Of a stretch of 64,000 nt of DNA, positions 45,288 through 55,390 are shown in pieces. The notes beneath the pieces were generated by a model, which saw only the letters and a list, made by a program, of their open reading frames with translations, made no database searches and was not told the origin of the DNA. Position numbers and translations under genes: made by a program. Within the stretch, counting starts at the first letter, position 1; each line of letters starts with the position of its first letter. The stretch is taken from positions 1,073,030 to 1,137,029 of the forward strand of contig NZ_LR792632.1 in the NCBI RefSeq assembly GCF_902827225.1, given 5' to 3'. The DNA is from Methanocaldococcus lauensis (lineage in GTDB: Archaea; AGJL01; Methanococci; Methanococcales; Methanocaldococcaceae).

Positions 45288-48200
45288 TTATTTTATACTC
45301 AAAATTTCTTCATATAGAGATTTTAAAACTTCCAAATAATCTACTTCGCCATTTTCAATTTTATCCATAATTTCCTCTAACTCTCTTGTTCTCTCCTCTG
45401 ATATTAGATGAGGATAATTATTTATTAGATAATTATAAACTTCAATTCCTAATTTTGTAGGAATTAATTTATTTTTACCTTTACTTTTAATTACATATCT
45501 TCTATCTAATAACTTTTTAATAATTTGGGCGTAGGTTGAAGGTCTTCCAATACCCCTCTCTTTCATTAGTTTAATAACTTCTCCTTCATCATACAATGGA
45601 ACTTTTGGAACTTTTTTAATACTCTTTTCCAACACTTTTAAGGAATTTTTCTCTATTCTTGGAAGCTTTTTTAACTTTAAATTATAAATTCTACTCCATC
45701 CATCAAACTTTATATCTATGTATCCTTCAATTTTTTCATCTAAATCTTTTATATATATCTCTTCATATTCAACAATCGCCTCTTTCATTTGAGAGGCAAT
45801 AAATCTTCTAAATATTAAATCATAAACCTTTATGTGGTTTTTTGTTAATTTTATATTATTCTCTTTTAAAAACTCAATAAGTTCTTCTGTGTCCATAGGC
45901 TTTGTAGGTCTTATACATTCATGAGCCCCTTCCATAAAATACTCTCTATTTTTTAAATAATCCTCTAAATTATTTAGTTTTAAATATTCCTTTGCAACTC
46001 TCATTCCATCTAACGAAACTCTCGTTGAAGAGGTTCTGTGATATGTGCAGTTATGTGAAATAACCCCATTTGATATAAAGTTTTGGTTATTTTTAATGGT
46101 TAGGTCATAAACATATCCATCATAGAAAATATCTTCTACATTTTTAACCCTAACAAATGATATGTCCCCATTAACAATTTTTTCTAAAAACTCTTTATAT
46201 TCTGAGTTATTTACATATTTTAAAACTGTCTTTAATTTTTTTCTTGGAATATTGTTTGTCTTTTCTTTATACCAATTTTCAATGTATATCTTACTATCTT
46301 TTAGTATATACTTTCTTCCTTTTTTGAATGTTAATTTTTCAAATATTTCTTTTACTGGTAATAAATCACATCCAAATCCTTCCCCATGTTCTTCCCTATA
46401 TGTTTTATAACCTCTCTCAAATGCTTCTTTTCTAATTCTTAGATATTTGGCAATTTTCTCCTTAAAGGTTTCTAATGATTTATTGCTTATTATTAAGGAG
46501 TAAATTCCATTTTTATCTTTATGCAATCTGTTTAAGATTCCAATTGAGTTTAAGTAAATTCCTATCTTTTCTAAAACTTCTCTTCTTTTTGAGGTTAAAA
46601 ACATTCTTAAATTATGTTTTTTAACATTTTTGTCATACAGTAATGAGAAACATCCATCAGTATCAAAATAACCAGCAATTAGTGCATTAACATAGTTTTC
46701 TGGAAGAGAGAATATTATTCCATTTAATTTTCCTTCTCTTGTTCCTAATTTTCTTAAAATTTCTGCAATGATTGGATTTGAAATATTTACTTGATTTCCA
46801 GAAATCCAATTATGTAAGAATGGAAATGTTTCATCCAATATAGTTTTAACATCTTTTAGTGGAGTTTGTGCAATCTTAATTTTGCTATTTTGAATGGACC
46901 CATCACCTAAAACTAATCCTACAAAATACCAAAACCTTTCATCTAATTTAAATAATGGAATTTTTTTAGTGCCTGCAACACTTTTGTATATATATTTTGC
47001 TTCCTTTTCAACCTCATCTAAATTAAAGTTCCATTCTATCAAATACTTTAATGGAACTCTTTTATTTCTAAGATATTTATATTTTGTACTAGTTTTGATA
47101 TTTTTCCTAATAAATTCTTCTATTTTTTCAAATATTCTTGAATTCTCGTCAAACTCTATTAAAACATCAGTAATGTCTAAATATTTCAAAAGATTCAATA
47201 ATGATATTGGTTTTCTATCAACTTTGTAGTTAAAAGGCATTGCAATGTAATCATTTTCTTTAATATCTTTTGCAGATATCCATCTCAATTGATTATCTCT
47301 TAAAACCAATAAGTGGTGGTCGGGAGTTGCTTTTATCTCATAATTATTTGATAATACAATTTTTCTTAGATTTCCAGTGTATCTCAATTTCCAGAATTTT
47401 GTGGCAATGTCTTTCTTTATTGATAAATCATCTAAATCTAACGATAAAATATTTCCTTCTTGAGTATTAACAATATCTTCAATTGTTTCAATTCTACCAT
47501 CTCCCAATACAACATAAGTGTCTGGTGTTAAACACAATCCCAATTCAAACAGTTCTTGAGCAATAGCCATTACTTCATCTGCACTTAAATTAAATCTCTT
47601 TGTAGATTCTTCCAATAAAGTATCTGTCGTAAATGGAGGCAAAGGATGAATTTCTTTCTCATATATTTTGACATCAACTTCTACCTCATCCTTATCAAAT
47701 TCTTTTTCCCAAACCTTTCCTATGTAAATGTCATTTTCCAATTTTAATGATAAGTAAGGAACTTTTATTTTATGTTCGTTGTATCTCTCTATAATCCATC
47801 CTAAGACAGGAGTTTGAACTCTACCAGCAGATAGATAGTTGTTATTAAATACCTCCCACAACTTTTGACTTAACCTAAATCCAATCCACCTATCTTCTAT
47901 TCTTCTAACAACTTGCCCCTTAACTTTATTTTCATCTAACTTTAACTCCTCTCCTCTTTTAAATGATTCAACAGCCTTTAAAATAGCCCTCTTTGTAATT
48001 TCGTTAAAGCCAACTCTATATATGTTTTTGTTAAATGGAAGACTGTTAAGTGCTATATCATAGCCTATCTTTTCTCCCTCAGTATCAATATCTGTTGCTA
48101 TAAATATAGCATCTACTTCATCGGCTATTTCTCTAATAATCTCTATATTTTCCTTAGAATCCATAAAATTGACTTTTTCTCCACTTTTTGATAGTTGTTT

Positions 48201-50132
48201 TAACAACTCCTCTATATTCTTCTGGTCTGTAAATTGTTCCCCATTAACTTTCTTAATTGATGTATATATTGGAATGTAAAGATTATCTTCTATCTTTACT
48301 CCATAAAATCCTTCTTTTGTAACTAAATCAAATACATGTCCTCCACTTGCAGTTATAATTAAATTTATGTCTCCTATACAAACTTCATAAACATTCCTAT
48401 TGTTTATCTTCCTAACTGAAGGTTTTCCAAAGAAACTTGCAATAGTTCTTGCCTTGTTTGGACTTTCTACAACCATTAAAACAGATTTTAGTAAATCAGG
48501 AATTTTTCCAGTAATTCTTCCTTTTTTAATTTTTTCTCTATCTTCGTCAATTTTTTTAATTAACTCCTCTAAGTTAGTTTCATCTATCTTTTTAAATTCA
48601 CTTTCATACATAAACAGTATGTATTTTTTGAGATACTCAAAAATCTCTTTTTCATCAACCAACACTATACTTGCTCCTTTGGTTAAACCAAATTCTGTCA
48701 TTCTTGATGTTCTTCCAGATGCTTGAATATATGTTTTTACATCTGGAATTAACAATAGATACTCATTATCCTCTACTCTTATAGAGAAATTCTTTATCTT
48801 CAATTTTTCAGAAACTATTTCTTTAATCTCCTCTAAGGTTTTCCCTTCAATATCTATATCTTCTTTTAATTCACCTTTTTCTTTTAATTTCTCAATATAT
48901 TCTTTTAACTTGATTTTAAACTTAGGAACTCCATAGAATATGGCATACCTAACCCTTTCGGGCATATCTAAACCTCTAACTAAAACTCCGTAGTAAGAGG
49001 CTACACCAATTAAAACATCTAATTTTCCTTCTCTAAAGTCATCAAATCCTTTTTTATCTTTTGAATGTATTAACTTTGCCTTTATACCATTTTTAATTAA
49101 AAATTCTTCAATCTCTTTTGCTTTTTCAACTCCATAATCTATTGAGACAAATACAAGTCCTCCACTACCAAATATTTTTATGTATTCCAATACTTTATTT
49201 AAACTGAGTTCTTCATCATATATATCTTCAACATCTCTAAGTTTGTTCATTCCATAGCCAACTTCAAAATTCAACAATTCCCTATAAAGTTTTACTCTAT
49301 CTCCATAACTCTTTCCAGTGGCTGAGGCAATTATTAAACATCCATATTTTATTTTTGACAATTTCTTCTTTAAAATTTCTCTCTTTTTTAATGCATCTTC
49401 TATCTTTCCAATTTTTATTAGGTATATTATTTTATATGCTTCATTAATTATTTCATCGTCAAATCCCAACAATTTTAAAGTTCTATCAACATTTTTAGAT
49501 GCCTTTAATAATGCATCAACATCATCCACAAATATAAAGTCAAATTTTGTGTTTGGAGGATTTTTTGCCAAATAGTTTGAAGTTGTTATCAATATATCAA
49601 AATCATTGTTATCTATTTTCTCTTTAACTTCCTTCTTTTCTTTTGTAGATAATTCTGAATGATAGGCAACAACATTTATTTTTAAATTATTTTTATCTAT
49701 CAAAGAGATAATTCTTTCATAGGTTTGTTTTACCAATAAAGTTGTAGGTAAGATTATATAACATTTTTTTTCTTTTTTTGCTAAGAATAAACTCATCAAT
49801 ACTCCAAAGAAACTCTTCCCCACACCAGTTGGGGCAACAATTGAAAAACTTTTATTTTTTAAAACTCTCTTAGCCCACATTCTTTGAATACTCAACAACT
49901 CATAGCCTAAACTTTTTACAAATTCCTCAAATTCTTTAAACTCATTTAATATTCTGCAATAATCTCTTAAATTTTTTAAAGTTTTTTCTTCTCTAAGTTT
50001 TTTACATAATTCTAAGTTATCTTTAACATATTCATCCTTTAAGCATTTTTCACATACTCCTACTTCAAATCTTTCGCTATAAATCTCTCCATTACAGTTA
50101 GGGCACATTTCTTTAAATATCATAGGTATCAT
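45288..50132 (-). CDS. rgy: Reverse gyrase, intein-containing precursor
   Basis: Reverse gyrase adds positive supercoils and is the protein marker of hyperthermophiles. The 1614-residue precursor holds an N-terminal zinc finger (CPNCNGE...CEKCL), an SF2 helicase-like half (APTGVGKSFFGV, FIFVDDVDAL, ASGRTSRM) and a type IA topoisomerase half (VVESPNKARTIASFFG, FIATDIDTEGEKIGYD). Residues 867-1361 are an intein, after which the active-site tyrosine follows in CTYHRTSSTRVS. Mature length is about 1119 residues. The ATG at 50132 follows GGTG; an earlier TTG at 50144 gives 1618 and is less likely. A second zinc finger is not evident. Confidence 0.95.
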   Translation of the reverse strand: MIPMIFKEMCPNCNGEIYSERFEVGVCEKCLKDEYVKDNLELCKKLREEKTLKNLRDYCRILNEFKEFEEFVKSLGYELLSIQRMWAKRVLKNKSFSIVAPTGVGKSFFGVLMSLFLAKKEKKCYIILPTTLLVKQTYERIISLIDKNNLKINVVAYHSELSTKEKKEVKEKIDNNDFDILITTSNYLAKNPPNTKFDFIFVDDVDALLKASKNVDRTLKLLGFDDEIINEAYKIIYLIKIGKIEDALKKREILKKKLSKIKYGCLIIASATGKSYGDRVKLYRELLNFEVGYGMNKLRDVEDIYDEELSLNKVLEYIKIFGSGGLVFVSIDYGVEKAKEIEEFLIKNGIKAKLIHSKDKKGFDDFREGKLDVLIGVASYYGVLVRGLDMPERVRYAIFYGVPKFKIKLKEYIEKLKEKGELKEDIDIEGKTLEEIKEIVSEKLKIKNFSIRVEDNEYLLLIPDVKTYIQASGRTSRMTEFGLTKGASIVLVDEKEIFEYLKKYILFMYESEFKKIDETNLEELIKKIDEDREKIKKGRITGKIPDLLKSVLMVVESPNKARTIASFFGKPSVRKINNRNVYEVCIGDINLIITASGGHVFDLVTKEGFYGVKIEDNLYIPIYTSIKKVNGEQFTDQKNIEELLKQLSKSGEKVNFMDSKENIEIIREIADEVDAIFIATDIDTEGEKIGYDIALNSLPFNKNIYRVGFNEITKRAILKAVESFKRGEELKLDENKVKGQVVRRIEDRWIGFRLSQKLWEVFNNNYLSAGRVQTPVLGWIIERYNEHKIKVPYLSLKLENDIYIGKVWEKEFDKDEVEVDVKIYEKEIHPLPPFTTDTLLEESTKRFNLSADEVMAIAQELFELGLCLTPDTYVVLGDGRIETIEDIVNTQEGNILSLDLDDLSIKKDIATKFWKLRYTGNLRKIVLSNNYEIKATPDHHLLVLRDNQLRWISAKDIKENDYIAMPFNYKVDRKPISLLNLLKYLDITDVLIEFDENSRIFEKIEEFIRKNIKTSTKYKYLRNKRVPLKYLIEWNFNLDEVEKEAKYIYKSVAGTKKIPLFKLDERFWYFVGLVLGDGSIQNSKIKIAQTPLKDVKTILDETFPFLHNWISGNQVNISNPIIAEILRKLGTREGKLNGIIFSLPENYVNALIAGYFDTDGCFSLLYDKNVKKHNLRMFLTSKRREVLEKIGIYLNSIGILNRLHKDKNGIYSLIISNKSLETFKEKIAKYLRIRKEAFERGYKTYREEHGEGFGCDLLPVKEIFEKLTFKKGRKYILKDSKIYIENWYKEKTNNIPRKKLKTVLKYVNNSEYKEFLEKIVNGDISFVRVKNVEDIFYDGYVYDLTIKNNQNFISNGVISHNCTYHRTSSTRVSLDGMRVAKEYLKLNNLEDYLKNREYFMEGAHECIRPTKPMDTEELIEFLKENNIKLTKNHIKVYDLIFRRFIASQMKEAIVEYEEIYIKDLDEKIEGYIDIKFDGWSRIYNLKLKKLPRIEKNSLKVLEKSIKKVPKVPLYDEGEVIKLMKERGIGRPSTYAQIIKKLLDRRYVIKSKGKNKLIPTKLGIEVYNYLINNYPHLISEERTRELEEIMDKIENGEVDYLEVLKSLYEEILSIK
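46050..47534 (-). other. Intein in reverse gyrase (LAGLIDADG homing endonuclease)
   Basis: The 495-residue intein begins at Cys after FELGL (CLTPDTYVVLGDGRIETIEDIV, block A) and ends with NGVISHN before the +1 Cys, so all splice residues (Cys1, block B TPDHH, His-Asn, Cys+1) are present. The two dodecapeptide motifs FVGLVLGDGS and LIAGYFDTDGC hold both acidic residues, so the endonuclease may be active. It interrupts the CTYHR motif that carries the catalytic tyrosine two residues after the junction. Confidence 0.95.
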
Positions 50133-50222
50133 AATAAACACCAAAATTATTAATAAATTATTTTTTATTTATTTTTGATTTCAACAAAATTGGTTTAAAA
50201 ACTTTTTGCTTTGAGTGAGAGT

Positions 50223-50807
50223 ATGGGATTTGAAGATGACAAAAAAAGAACATTGATAAATTTAGAATTAGCAATTAGAGAGAACTTAGTAGATAAAGAT
50301 ATAATTCCAATACTTGAAAAAATAAATAGTTTGGAAAATTATTACACTACGAGTTCTTGCATAGGTAGAGTAGGAATAATGGAAATACCAAAAGATAAAA
50401 ATCCAAAATTATATTCAAAGTGGTTGGGTAAATGGCACCACTATGCTACATACGAAGAGATGTTTAACGCTCTAAAAAATATTTCCAATGGGAAAAATTA
50501 TATTATCTTTGTTATGAACTCTCCTATATTACATATAGCATCAAAAGATATTGACTCTGCAAAAAAAATGCTTGAATTAGCAATACATTCTGGTTTAAAA
50601 AGTTCTTCAATAAAATCTATATCTAAGAAAAGGATAATCGTTGAAATTTTAACTACCTATAAAGTAGATACTCCAATAGGAGAAGATGGAAAGATATTTG
50701 TAGATAACAACTACTTAAAGTTTTTATTAGATTATAGTAATTCCAAACTCAAAAGAGCAAGAGAAATTTTTATGAGATGGGTAAATAATTTAGATAAACT
50801 AAAATAA
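50223..50807 (+). CDS. taw3: tRNA wybutosine-synthesis methyltransferase Taw3 (TYW3 family)
   Basis: Taw3 methylates N4 of the tricyclic base during wyosine-type modification at G37 of tRNA(Phe). The 194-residue protein has the family signature YYTTSSCIGRVGIMEIP, KWHHYATYEE and MNSPILHIASKD, and LELAIHSGLKSSSI. ATG at 50223 is preferred, with GTGAGAGT just before it; the frame also allows a TTG at 50211. It is divergent from the reverse gyrase gene over about 90 bases and followed by hef. Confidence 0.9.
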   Translation: MGFEDDKKRTLINLELAIRENLVDKDIIPILEKINSLENYYTTSSCIGRVGIMEIPKDKNPKLYSKWLGKWHHYATYEEMFNALKNISNGKNYIIFVMNSPILHIASKDIDSAKKMLELAIHSGLKSSSIKSISKKRIIVEILTTYKVDTPIGEDGKIFVDNNYLKFLLDYSNSKLKRAREIFMRWVNNLDKLK

Positions 50808-50834
50808 TATATTAAATTTAAAACTAAGAGTAGG

Positions 50835-53171
50835 ATGGATATGTACATAGAGCATCCTTTAATAAAACCAAGAACATTAGAGGCAAGGTTGTATCAACAG
50901 ATTATAGCGGCAAATGCTTTAAAGAAAAAGACATTGTGCGTTTTACCGACTGGTTTAGGAAAAACTGCAATTGCTATATTGGTTATAGTGGGTATTTTAA
51001 CAAAAAAAGATGGTAAAGTTTTAATTTTAGCCCCTTCGAGACCATTAGTAGAGCAACATTGTAGAAGATTAAAAGAAATTTTAAATATTGAAGAAGATAA
51101 AATAATTGCATTAACTGGAAAAATTCCTCCAAAAAAAAGAGTTGAACTATATAAAAAAGGTAAAATATTTGTTGCCACTCCTCAAGTTATTGAGAATGAC
51201 ATTATTGCTAAAAGAATTAATATTGAGGACTTTGTATTGTTAATTGCGGATGAGGCACATCACACAGTTGGAGACCATTCATATGCATTTGTATCTAAGG
51301 CATTTAAAGATAAATGTCATATTTTAGGATTAACTGCCTCTCCCGGGGCTGATATTGATAGATTAATGGAAATCTGTGAAAACTTAGGAATAGAGCATGT
51401 TGAAGTTAGAACTGAGGATGATGAAGATGTAAAGCCATACATTGCCAAAGTTAAATTAATTCCAATAAGATTAGATTTACCAGATGAATTTAAAAAAGCG
51501 TTAAAATTAATAAATGAAGCATTAAAAGATAGATTAAAATTTTTAAAAGATTTTGGAGTTATTGACTCTATCAATATAACAAAAACTGAACTCATTGAAC
51601 TAAATTCTAAGTTATTCGCCTACGATGAAGAAGTTAAGTATGAACTTATAAGGGTGTGCTCAGAGGCTTTAAAGTTAATGCACGCCAAGGATTTATTAGA
51701 GAGTCAAGGAAAAAGTGTATTTTTAAACTATATAAATAAATTGTCTTCACAAAGAACTAAATCTGCTAAATCAATAGTAAATGACGAAAGAATTAGAAAG
51801 GCAGTAAATATATTATTAAAGACAGATGTAGAACATCCAAAACTGAATAAAGTTGTTGAAATGGTTAAAAGTATTTTGAAAAAAAATGAAGATGAAAGAA
51901 TTATAATATTCACGCAGTATAGAGACACTGTTGAGAAATTAGTTAATATCTTACACCAAAATGGAATTAAGGCGATAAAGTTTATTGGTCAAGCAAGTAA
52001 AGAAGGAAAAGGAATGACTCAAAAACAGCAAATAGAAGCAATAGAGAAGTTTAAAAAAGAAGGAAATGTTTTAGTTTCTACAAGCGTATCTGAGGAAGGG
52101 ATAGATATTCCAGCGGTAAATTATGTTATCTTTTACGAGCCTGTGCCATCAGAAATTAGGTTAATCCAGAGAAGAGGTAGAGCGATGAGAGGAGAAGGTG
52201 GAAAAGCATATATATTAATAGCTAAAGGGACATCTGATGAAGCATATTATAGAAGTGCTTTGTATAAAGAAAAAGAGATGAAAAGACTCTTAAAAAATAT
52301 ATGTTATTTGTTGAACAAAAGATTACAGAAAAAATTAGAGATGGAGAATAAAAGAATAGAAGAGCCTAAAAAAGAAACTATAATAGAAAAAGATATAACA
52401 ACAATAGATACTAAAAAAGTAGTAGAGATAGAAAGTAAAGAAGAGAACAAAGAGAAAGAAAAAAAGACTTTAACAATATTGGACTTTATTAAGCAGTTTG
52501 AAGAAAAATCTAAAAGTAAGGTTGAAGAAACTGACGAAGACAAAATTGAAAAACCCATTAAGATTATTGTGGATGTCAGAGAAAAAAATATTGCCAAGTT
52601 ATTACATAAATATGCTGATGTTGAACTAAAAACTTTAGAAGTTGGAGATTATGTTTTAAGTGATAGAGTTGTTGTTGAGAGGAAAACTTCTGAGGATTTT
52701 GTAAATTCAATAATTGATAAGAGGTTATTTTCACAGTTAAAAAATCTTAAAAAAGTTGAAAAACCGTTACTTATTATAGAAGGAGAAAACTTTAGCAGAA
52801 TACATGAAAATGCCTTAAAAGGGGCGATTTTATCAGTTATTTTTGACTTTGGAATACCAATATTATTTACAAAAAATGTTGATGAAACCGTTGATTTATT
52901 AATAAAAATTGCTGAAAAAGAGCAATTGAAAGAAAAAAGACCGATTACAATAAGATATGGAAAAACTACAATGAGTTTAAAAGAACAACAAAGGTTTATT
53001 GTTGAAAGTTTGCCTGATGTTGGTGGTGCATTAGCTGATAGATTATTAAAACATTTTAAAACTGTTGAAAGAGTATTTACAGCAAAAGAAGATGAATTAA
53101 TGAAAGTTGAAGGAGTAGGAGAAGAGAGGGCTAAGAAAATTAGGAAAGTTTTAACAGCAAAATATGAGTAA
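50835..53171 (+). CDS. hef: Hef helicase-nuclease
   Basis: Hef joins an SF2 helicase to an XPF nuclease and processes stalled forks; it is the archaeal relative of FANCM. The 778-residue protein has LPTGLGKTAIAIL, ADEAHHTVGDHSY, LTASPG, RIIIFTQYRDT and QRRGRAMRG in the helicase part, a charged linker (about residues 490-560), the nuclease motif VVERKTSEDFVNSI, and two C-terminal helix-hairpin-helix motifs (LPDVGGALADRLL, VEGVGEERAKKI). ATG at 50835, or 50841 six bases on. Convergent with frhB, 6 bases apart. Confidence 0.95.
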   Translation: MDMYIEHPLIKPRTLEARLYQQIIAANALKKKTLCVLPTGLGKTAIAILVIVGILTKKDGKVLILAPSRPLVEQHCRRLKEILNIEEDKIIALTGKIPPKKRVELYKKGKIFVATPQVIENDIIAKRINIEDFVLLIADEAHHTVGDHSYAFVSKAFKDKCHILGLTASPGADIDRLMEICENLGIEHVEVRTEDDEDVKPYIAKVKLIPIRLDLPDEFKKALKLINEALKDRLKFLKDFGVIDSINITKTELIELNSKLFAYDEEVKYELIRVCSEALKLMHAKDLLESQGKSVFLNYINKLSSQRTKSAKSIVNDERIRKAVNILLKTDVEHPKLNKVVEMVKSILKKNEDERIIIFTQYRDTVEKLVNILHQNGIKAIKFIGQASKEGKGMTQKQQIEAIEKFKKEGNVLVSTSVSEEGIDIPAVNYVIFYEPVPSEIRLIQRRGRAMRGEGGKAYILIAKGTSDEAYYRSALYKEKEMKRLLKNICYLLNKRLQKKLEMENKRIEEPKKETIIEKDITTIDTKKVVEIESKEENKEKEKKTLTILDFIKQFEEKSKSKVEETDEDKIEKPIKIIVDVREKNIAKLLHKYADVELKTLEVGDYVLSDRVVVERKTSEDFVNSIIDKRLFSQLKNLKKVEKPLLIIEGENFSRIHENALKGAILSVIFDFGIPILFTKNVDETVDLLIKIAEKEQLKEKRPITIRYGKTTMSLKEQQRFIVESLPDVGGALADRLLKHFKTVERVFTAKEDELMKVEGVGEERAKKIRKVLTAKYE

Positions 53172-53177
53172 TGTTTT

Positions 53178-54026
53178 TTAATAAGGAACAGGCAAACCAA
53201 GTTCTTTTCTATGTTCAATCTCTTTTAGATTTTTCTCTTTTTTAGTTAGAGCTAATTTTTTAACTAAATCTAAACCAGGTTTAACCTCTTCTATTGGTTT
53301 AACTTCTAAGTATCCATCTTCAACCATTTTGTTAAATATCTCTTCCCCTTTTGCAGTTCTTATGAAGACAGTGCTCCACCCATCTGGGCTTCCAACGGAA
53401 CCTGTTGAAATATCTGCTAACTCTGCAGTGTAGTCAGTGCATACGTGACAAGCCACTTGCTCATAAGGATGGGTTTCTTTTAATTTAATTGCTTTTGTTT
53501 CTCCCCATTTTGTATAGACCCAAAACTTACCTTTACCAATATCTAATTTAACAACATCTTCCATCTTAACTCCACAGTGTTCTTCTACAATTAACTTTAA
53601 TCCATTGTATGGGAAGTTTTCCATACAGAAAATTCCTATAATTAATGATATTTTATCAGGAATGTGTCTAAAACCTACAGGATATTTCATTAACTTCCTT
53701 ACAGCCCTAACTTGGCATGGAGTTCCTACAACTCCAATTTTTTCACAACCATATTCTCTAACAGCACTCTTTAATACTGATACATTAGGGCAGACAGTAT
53801 ATTTTGTTCCTGCCGCCTCTAAAACTTCCTCTGGCGTTGTAGCCACTTTAGGGATTGCTTTAAATTCTCCAGCATTATCTGCTACAATAACTCCATCTAA
53901 TAAATTATTCTCTAAACCATAAATAAAAGCTGTTGAAACTATACCCCCATCTTGACATGTCTTTAAAACTTCTTTTAATGTACTTCTTGCTGAAACTACT
54001 TTCTTATAAGTTCCAAAAGGATCCAT
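53178..54026 (-). CDS. frhB: F420-reducing hydrogenase subunit beta
   Basis: FrhB binds FAD and F420 and passes electrons from H2 to F420. The 282-residue protein has [58 protein letters not shown] and [31 protein letters not shown], the conserved F420-binding and cluster cysteines. The N-terminal domain of Fsr at 20.4-22.3 kb is a homologue. Last gene of the frhADGB run. ATG after GGTGGAATAG. Confidence 0.96.
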   Translation of the reverse strand: MDPFGTYKKVVSARSTLKEVLKTCQDGGIVSTAFIYGLENNLLDGVIVADNAGEFKAIPKVATTPEEVLEAAGTKYTVCPNVSVLKSAVREYGCEKIGVVGTPCQVRAVRKLMKYPVGFRHIPDKISLIIGIFCMENFPYNGLKLIVEEHCGVKMEDVVKLDIGKGKFWVYTKWGETKAIKLKETHPYEQVACHVCTDYTAELADISTGSVGSPDGWSTVFIRTAKGEEIFNKMVEDGYLEVKPIEEVKPGLDLVKKLALTKKEKNLKEIEHRKELGLPVPY

Positions 54027-54074
54027 CTATTCCACCTCAAAAATTATTTATAAAATTTATACTGATTGAAATGA

Positions 54075-54758
54075 TTACTCTATTTTTTCAATTAACTCTG
54101 GAAATCTAATTCTTGGACACTGTACTGAACAAACTCCACATTTAATACACAAATACTGAGTAACATTTGGTCTTCCATCAATCATTTCTATTGCTCTTGT
54201 TGGACATGCTGAGGCACAAGTTCCACAACCCATACAGAGAGATTTATTAACCACCTTAGTTAGTAAATCACATCCACATGCTTCACTTCCTTTTTCTGCT
54301 AATTCAGCATATGGGGCTAAATATTCCATATCTCCATTTAATGCCGCATTTATTACTGAAACAATAGCCTCTGGTGATGGAGGACATCCTGGAATAGCTA
54401 AATCTACTTTAATAACTTCAGTTAATGGAGAGAATGAGCTGTGAACTGGTTTAGATAACTGATTTCCTTTACTGTATCTTGTAACTCCGCCTGTAGCAGC
54501 ACAAGCTCCTAAGGCAACAACAATCTTTGCTTTTTCTCTTACCTCTTTAGCAATCTCTAAACTATGGTGGTCATCTAAACACACAGAACCTTCAACTAAT
54601 GCAATATCACATTCTGGAATCTCTCTAACATCTGCCAATGTTTGACAATAAACTAACTCAATTGAATTTAAAACATCTAATAACTTCTCATAAGTGTCTG
54701 CCAAAGAAACTAAGCATCCACAACAACTACACAGTTGAACATGAGCGACTTTAACCAC
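54075..54758 (-). CDS. frhG: F420-reducing hydrogenase subunit gamma
   Basis: FrhG is the small subunit with the proximal cluster and two [4Fe-4S] ferredoxin sites. The 227-residue protein has [32 protein letters not shown], and then [13 protein letters not shown] and [13 protein letters not shown]. The GTG at 54758 is placed 6 bases after GGGGTGATTAAT; a GTG at 54767 sits inside the site and is less likely. Its start is close to the frhD stop. Confidence 0.95.
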   Translation of the reverse strand: MVKVAHVQLCSCCGCLVSLADTYEKLLDVLNSIELVYCQTLADVREIPECDIALVEGSVCLDDHHSLEIAKEVREKAKIVVALGACAATGGVTRYSKGNQLSKPVHSSFSPLTEVIKVDLAIPGCPPSPEAIVSVINAALNGDMEYLAPYAELAEKGSEACGCDLLTKVVNKSLCMGCGTCASACPTRAIEMIDGRPNVTQYLCIKCGVCSVQCPRIRFPELIEKIE

Positions 54759-54759
54759 A

Positions 54760-55311
54760 TTAATCACCCCTCAATTCTCTAAGGATAATATTTACTGCCT
54801 TATCAAGTGCCTTTTCAACTTCCTCACTCAACCCAATATAAACATCTGGTTCAGAAATATATTTTGCCTGACATCCAATAACTTTAACCTCTATATTATA
54901 TTTTTCAGCGACCTCTTTTAATAAAGAAGATAAAGGCCAATTGTGAGAATCTAATCTATCATATTTTGGATTTGGTAGCTCATCTTTTTCAATTATTTTT
55001 ATTTCTCCCGGTTTTAATCCCCAGTCTATTACATCAACGACAATTATTTTTTTTGTCTTTGAATTTTCATCTATCAATGTTAAAACTTGCTGAGGAGCCC
55101 CTGTTCCAGCATCTACTAAAGCTATTTTTTCTTTTTCTTTTTCAGTTAAGATTTTATTCAATTTTTCAATGACATGAACGCTAAAACCGTCATCAGCAAA
55201 TAATATATTCCCACAGGCTAACACCATAACTTCTTTTTTTAGATAGGATGGCGTTAAATCAAACAATTCATCATCATAATCTTTTATTTCAGCTTTCATA
55301 GTTTCATTCAT
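54760..55311 (-). CDS. frhD: Hydrogenase maturation protease for FrhA
   Basis: FrhD cleaves the C-terminal extension of [NiFe] hydrogenase large subunits after Ni insertion. The 183-residue protein is of the HycI/HyaD family: [48 protein letters not shown] and [11 protein letters not shown], with the Ni-binding acidic residues and His. It lies between the SECIS of frhA and frhG, in order frhA-D-G-B. Confidence 0.94.
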   Translation of the reverse strand: MNETMKAEIKDYDDELFDLTPSYLKKEVMVLACGNILFADDGFSVHVIEKLNKILTEKEKEKIALVDAGTGAPQQVLTLIDENSKTKKIIVVDVIDWGLKPGEIKIIEKDELPNPKYDRLDSHNWPLSSLLKEVAEKYNIEVKVIGCQAKYISEPDVYIGLSEEVEKALDKAVNIILRELRGD

Positions 55312-55356
55312 TTTTATTTTTTTAAGATTTTAATTTTAAACTCTTTAAGAGAAGAT

Positions 55357-55390
55357 GCCTCTCGGGTCCCTTTCGGGTTCCCCTTGAGGC
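55357..55390 (-). promoter_or_regulatory. Archaeal SECIS element in the frhA 3' UTR
   Basis: Directly after the frhA stop the minus strand folds as outer stem GCCTC/GAGGC and inner stem GGG/CCC, then the internal loop GAA on the 5' side facing A on the 3' side, then CCC/GGG closed by a GAAA loop. This GAA-A bulge below a three-pair GC stem is the archaeal SECIS consensus. It directs SelB-type Sec insertion at the TGA 75 bases upstream. Confidence 0.9.

Noticed and set aside
46050-47534. Large insertion domain unique to this reverse gyrase
   Set aside because: Cys1, HN, Cys+1 and two LAGLIDADG motifs show that it is an intein.
52649-53218. Minus-strand open frame of 189 codons over the hef 3' end
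   Set aside because: Antisense to the XPF nuclease and HhH parts of Hef; composition is that of a shadow frame.
55357-55390. GC-rich hairpin as transcription terminator
   Set aside because: It has no U-run after it, lies inside the frh operon, and matches the SECIS shape in detail.
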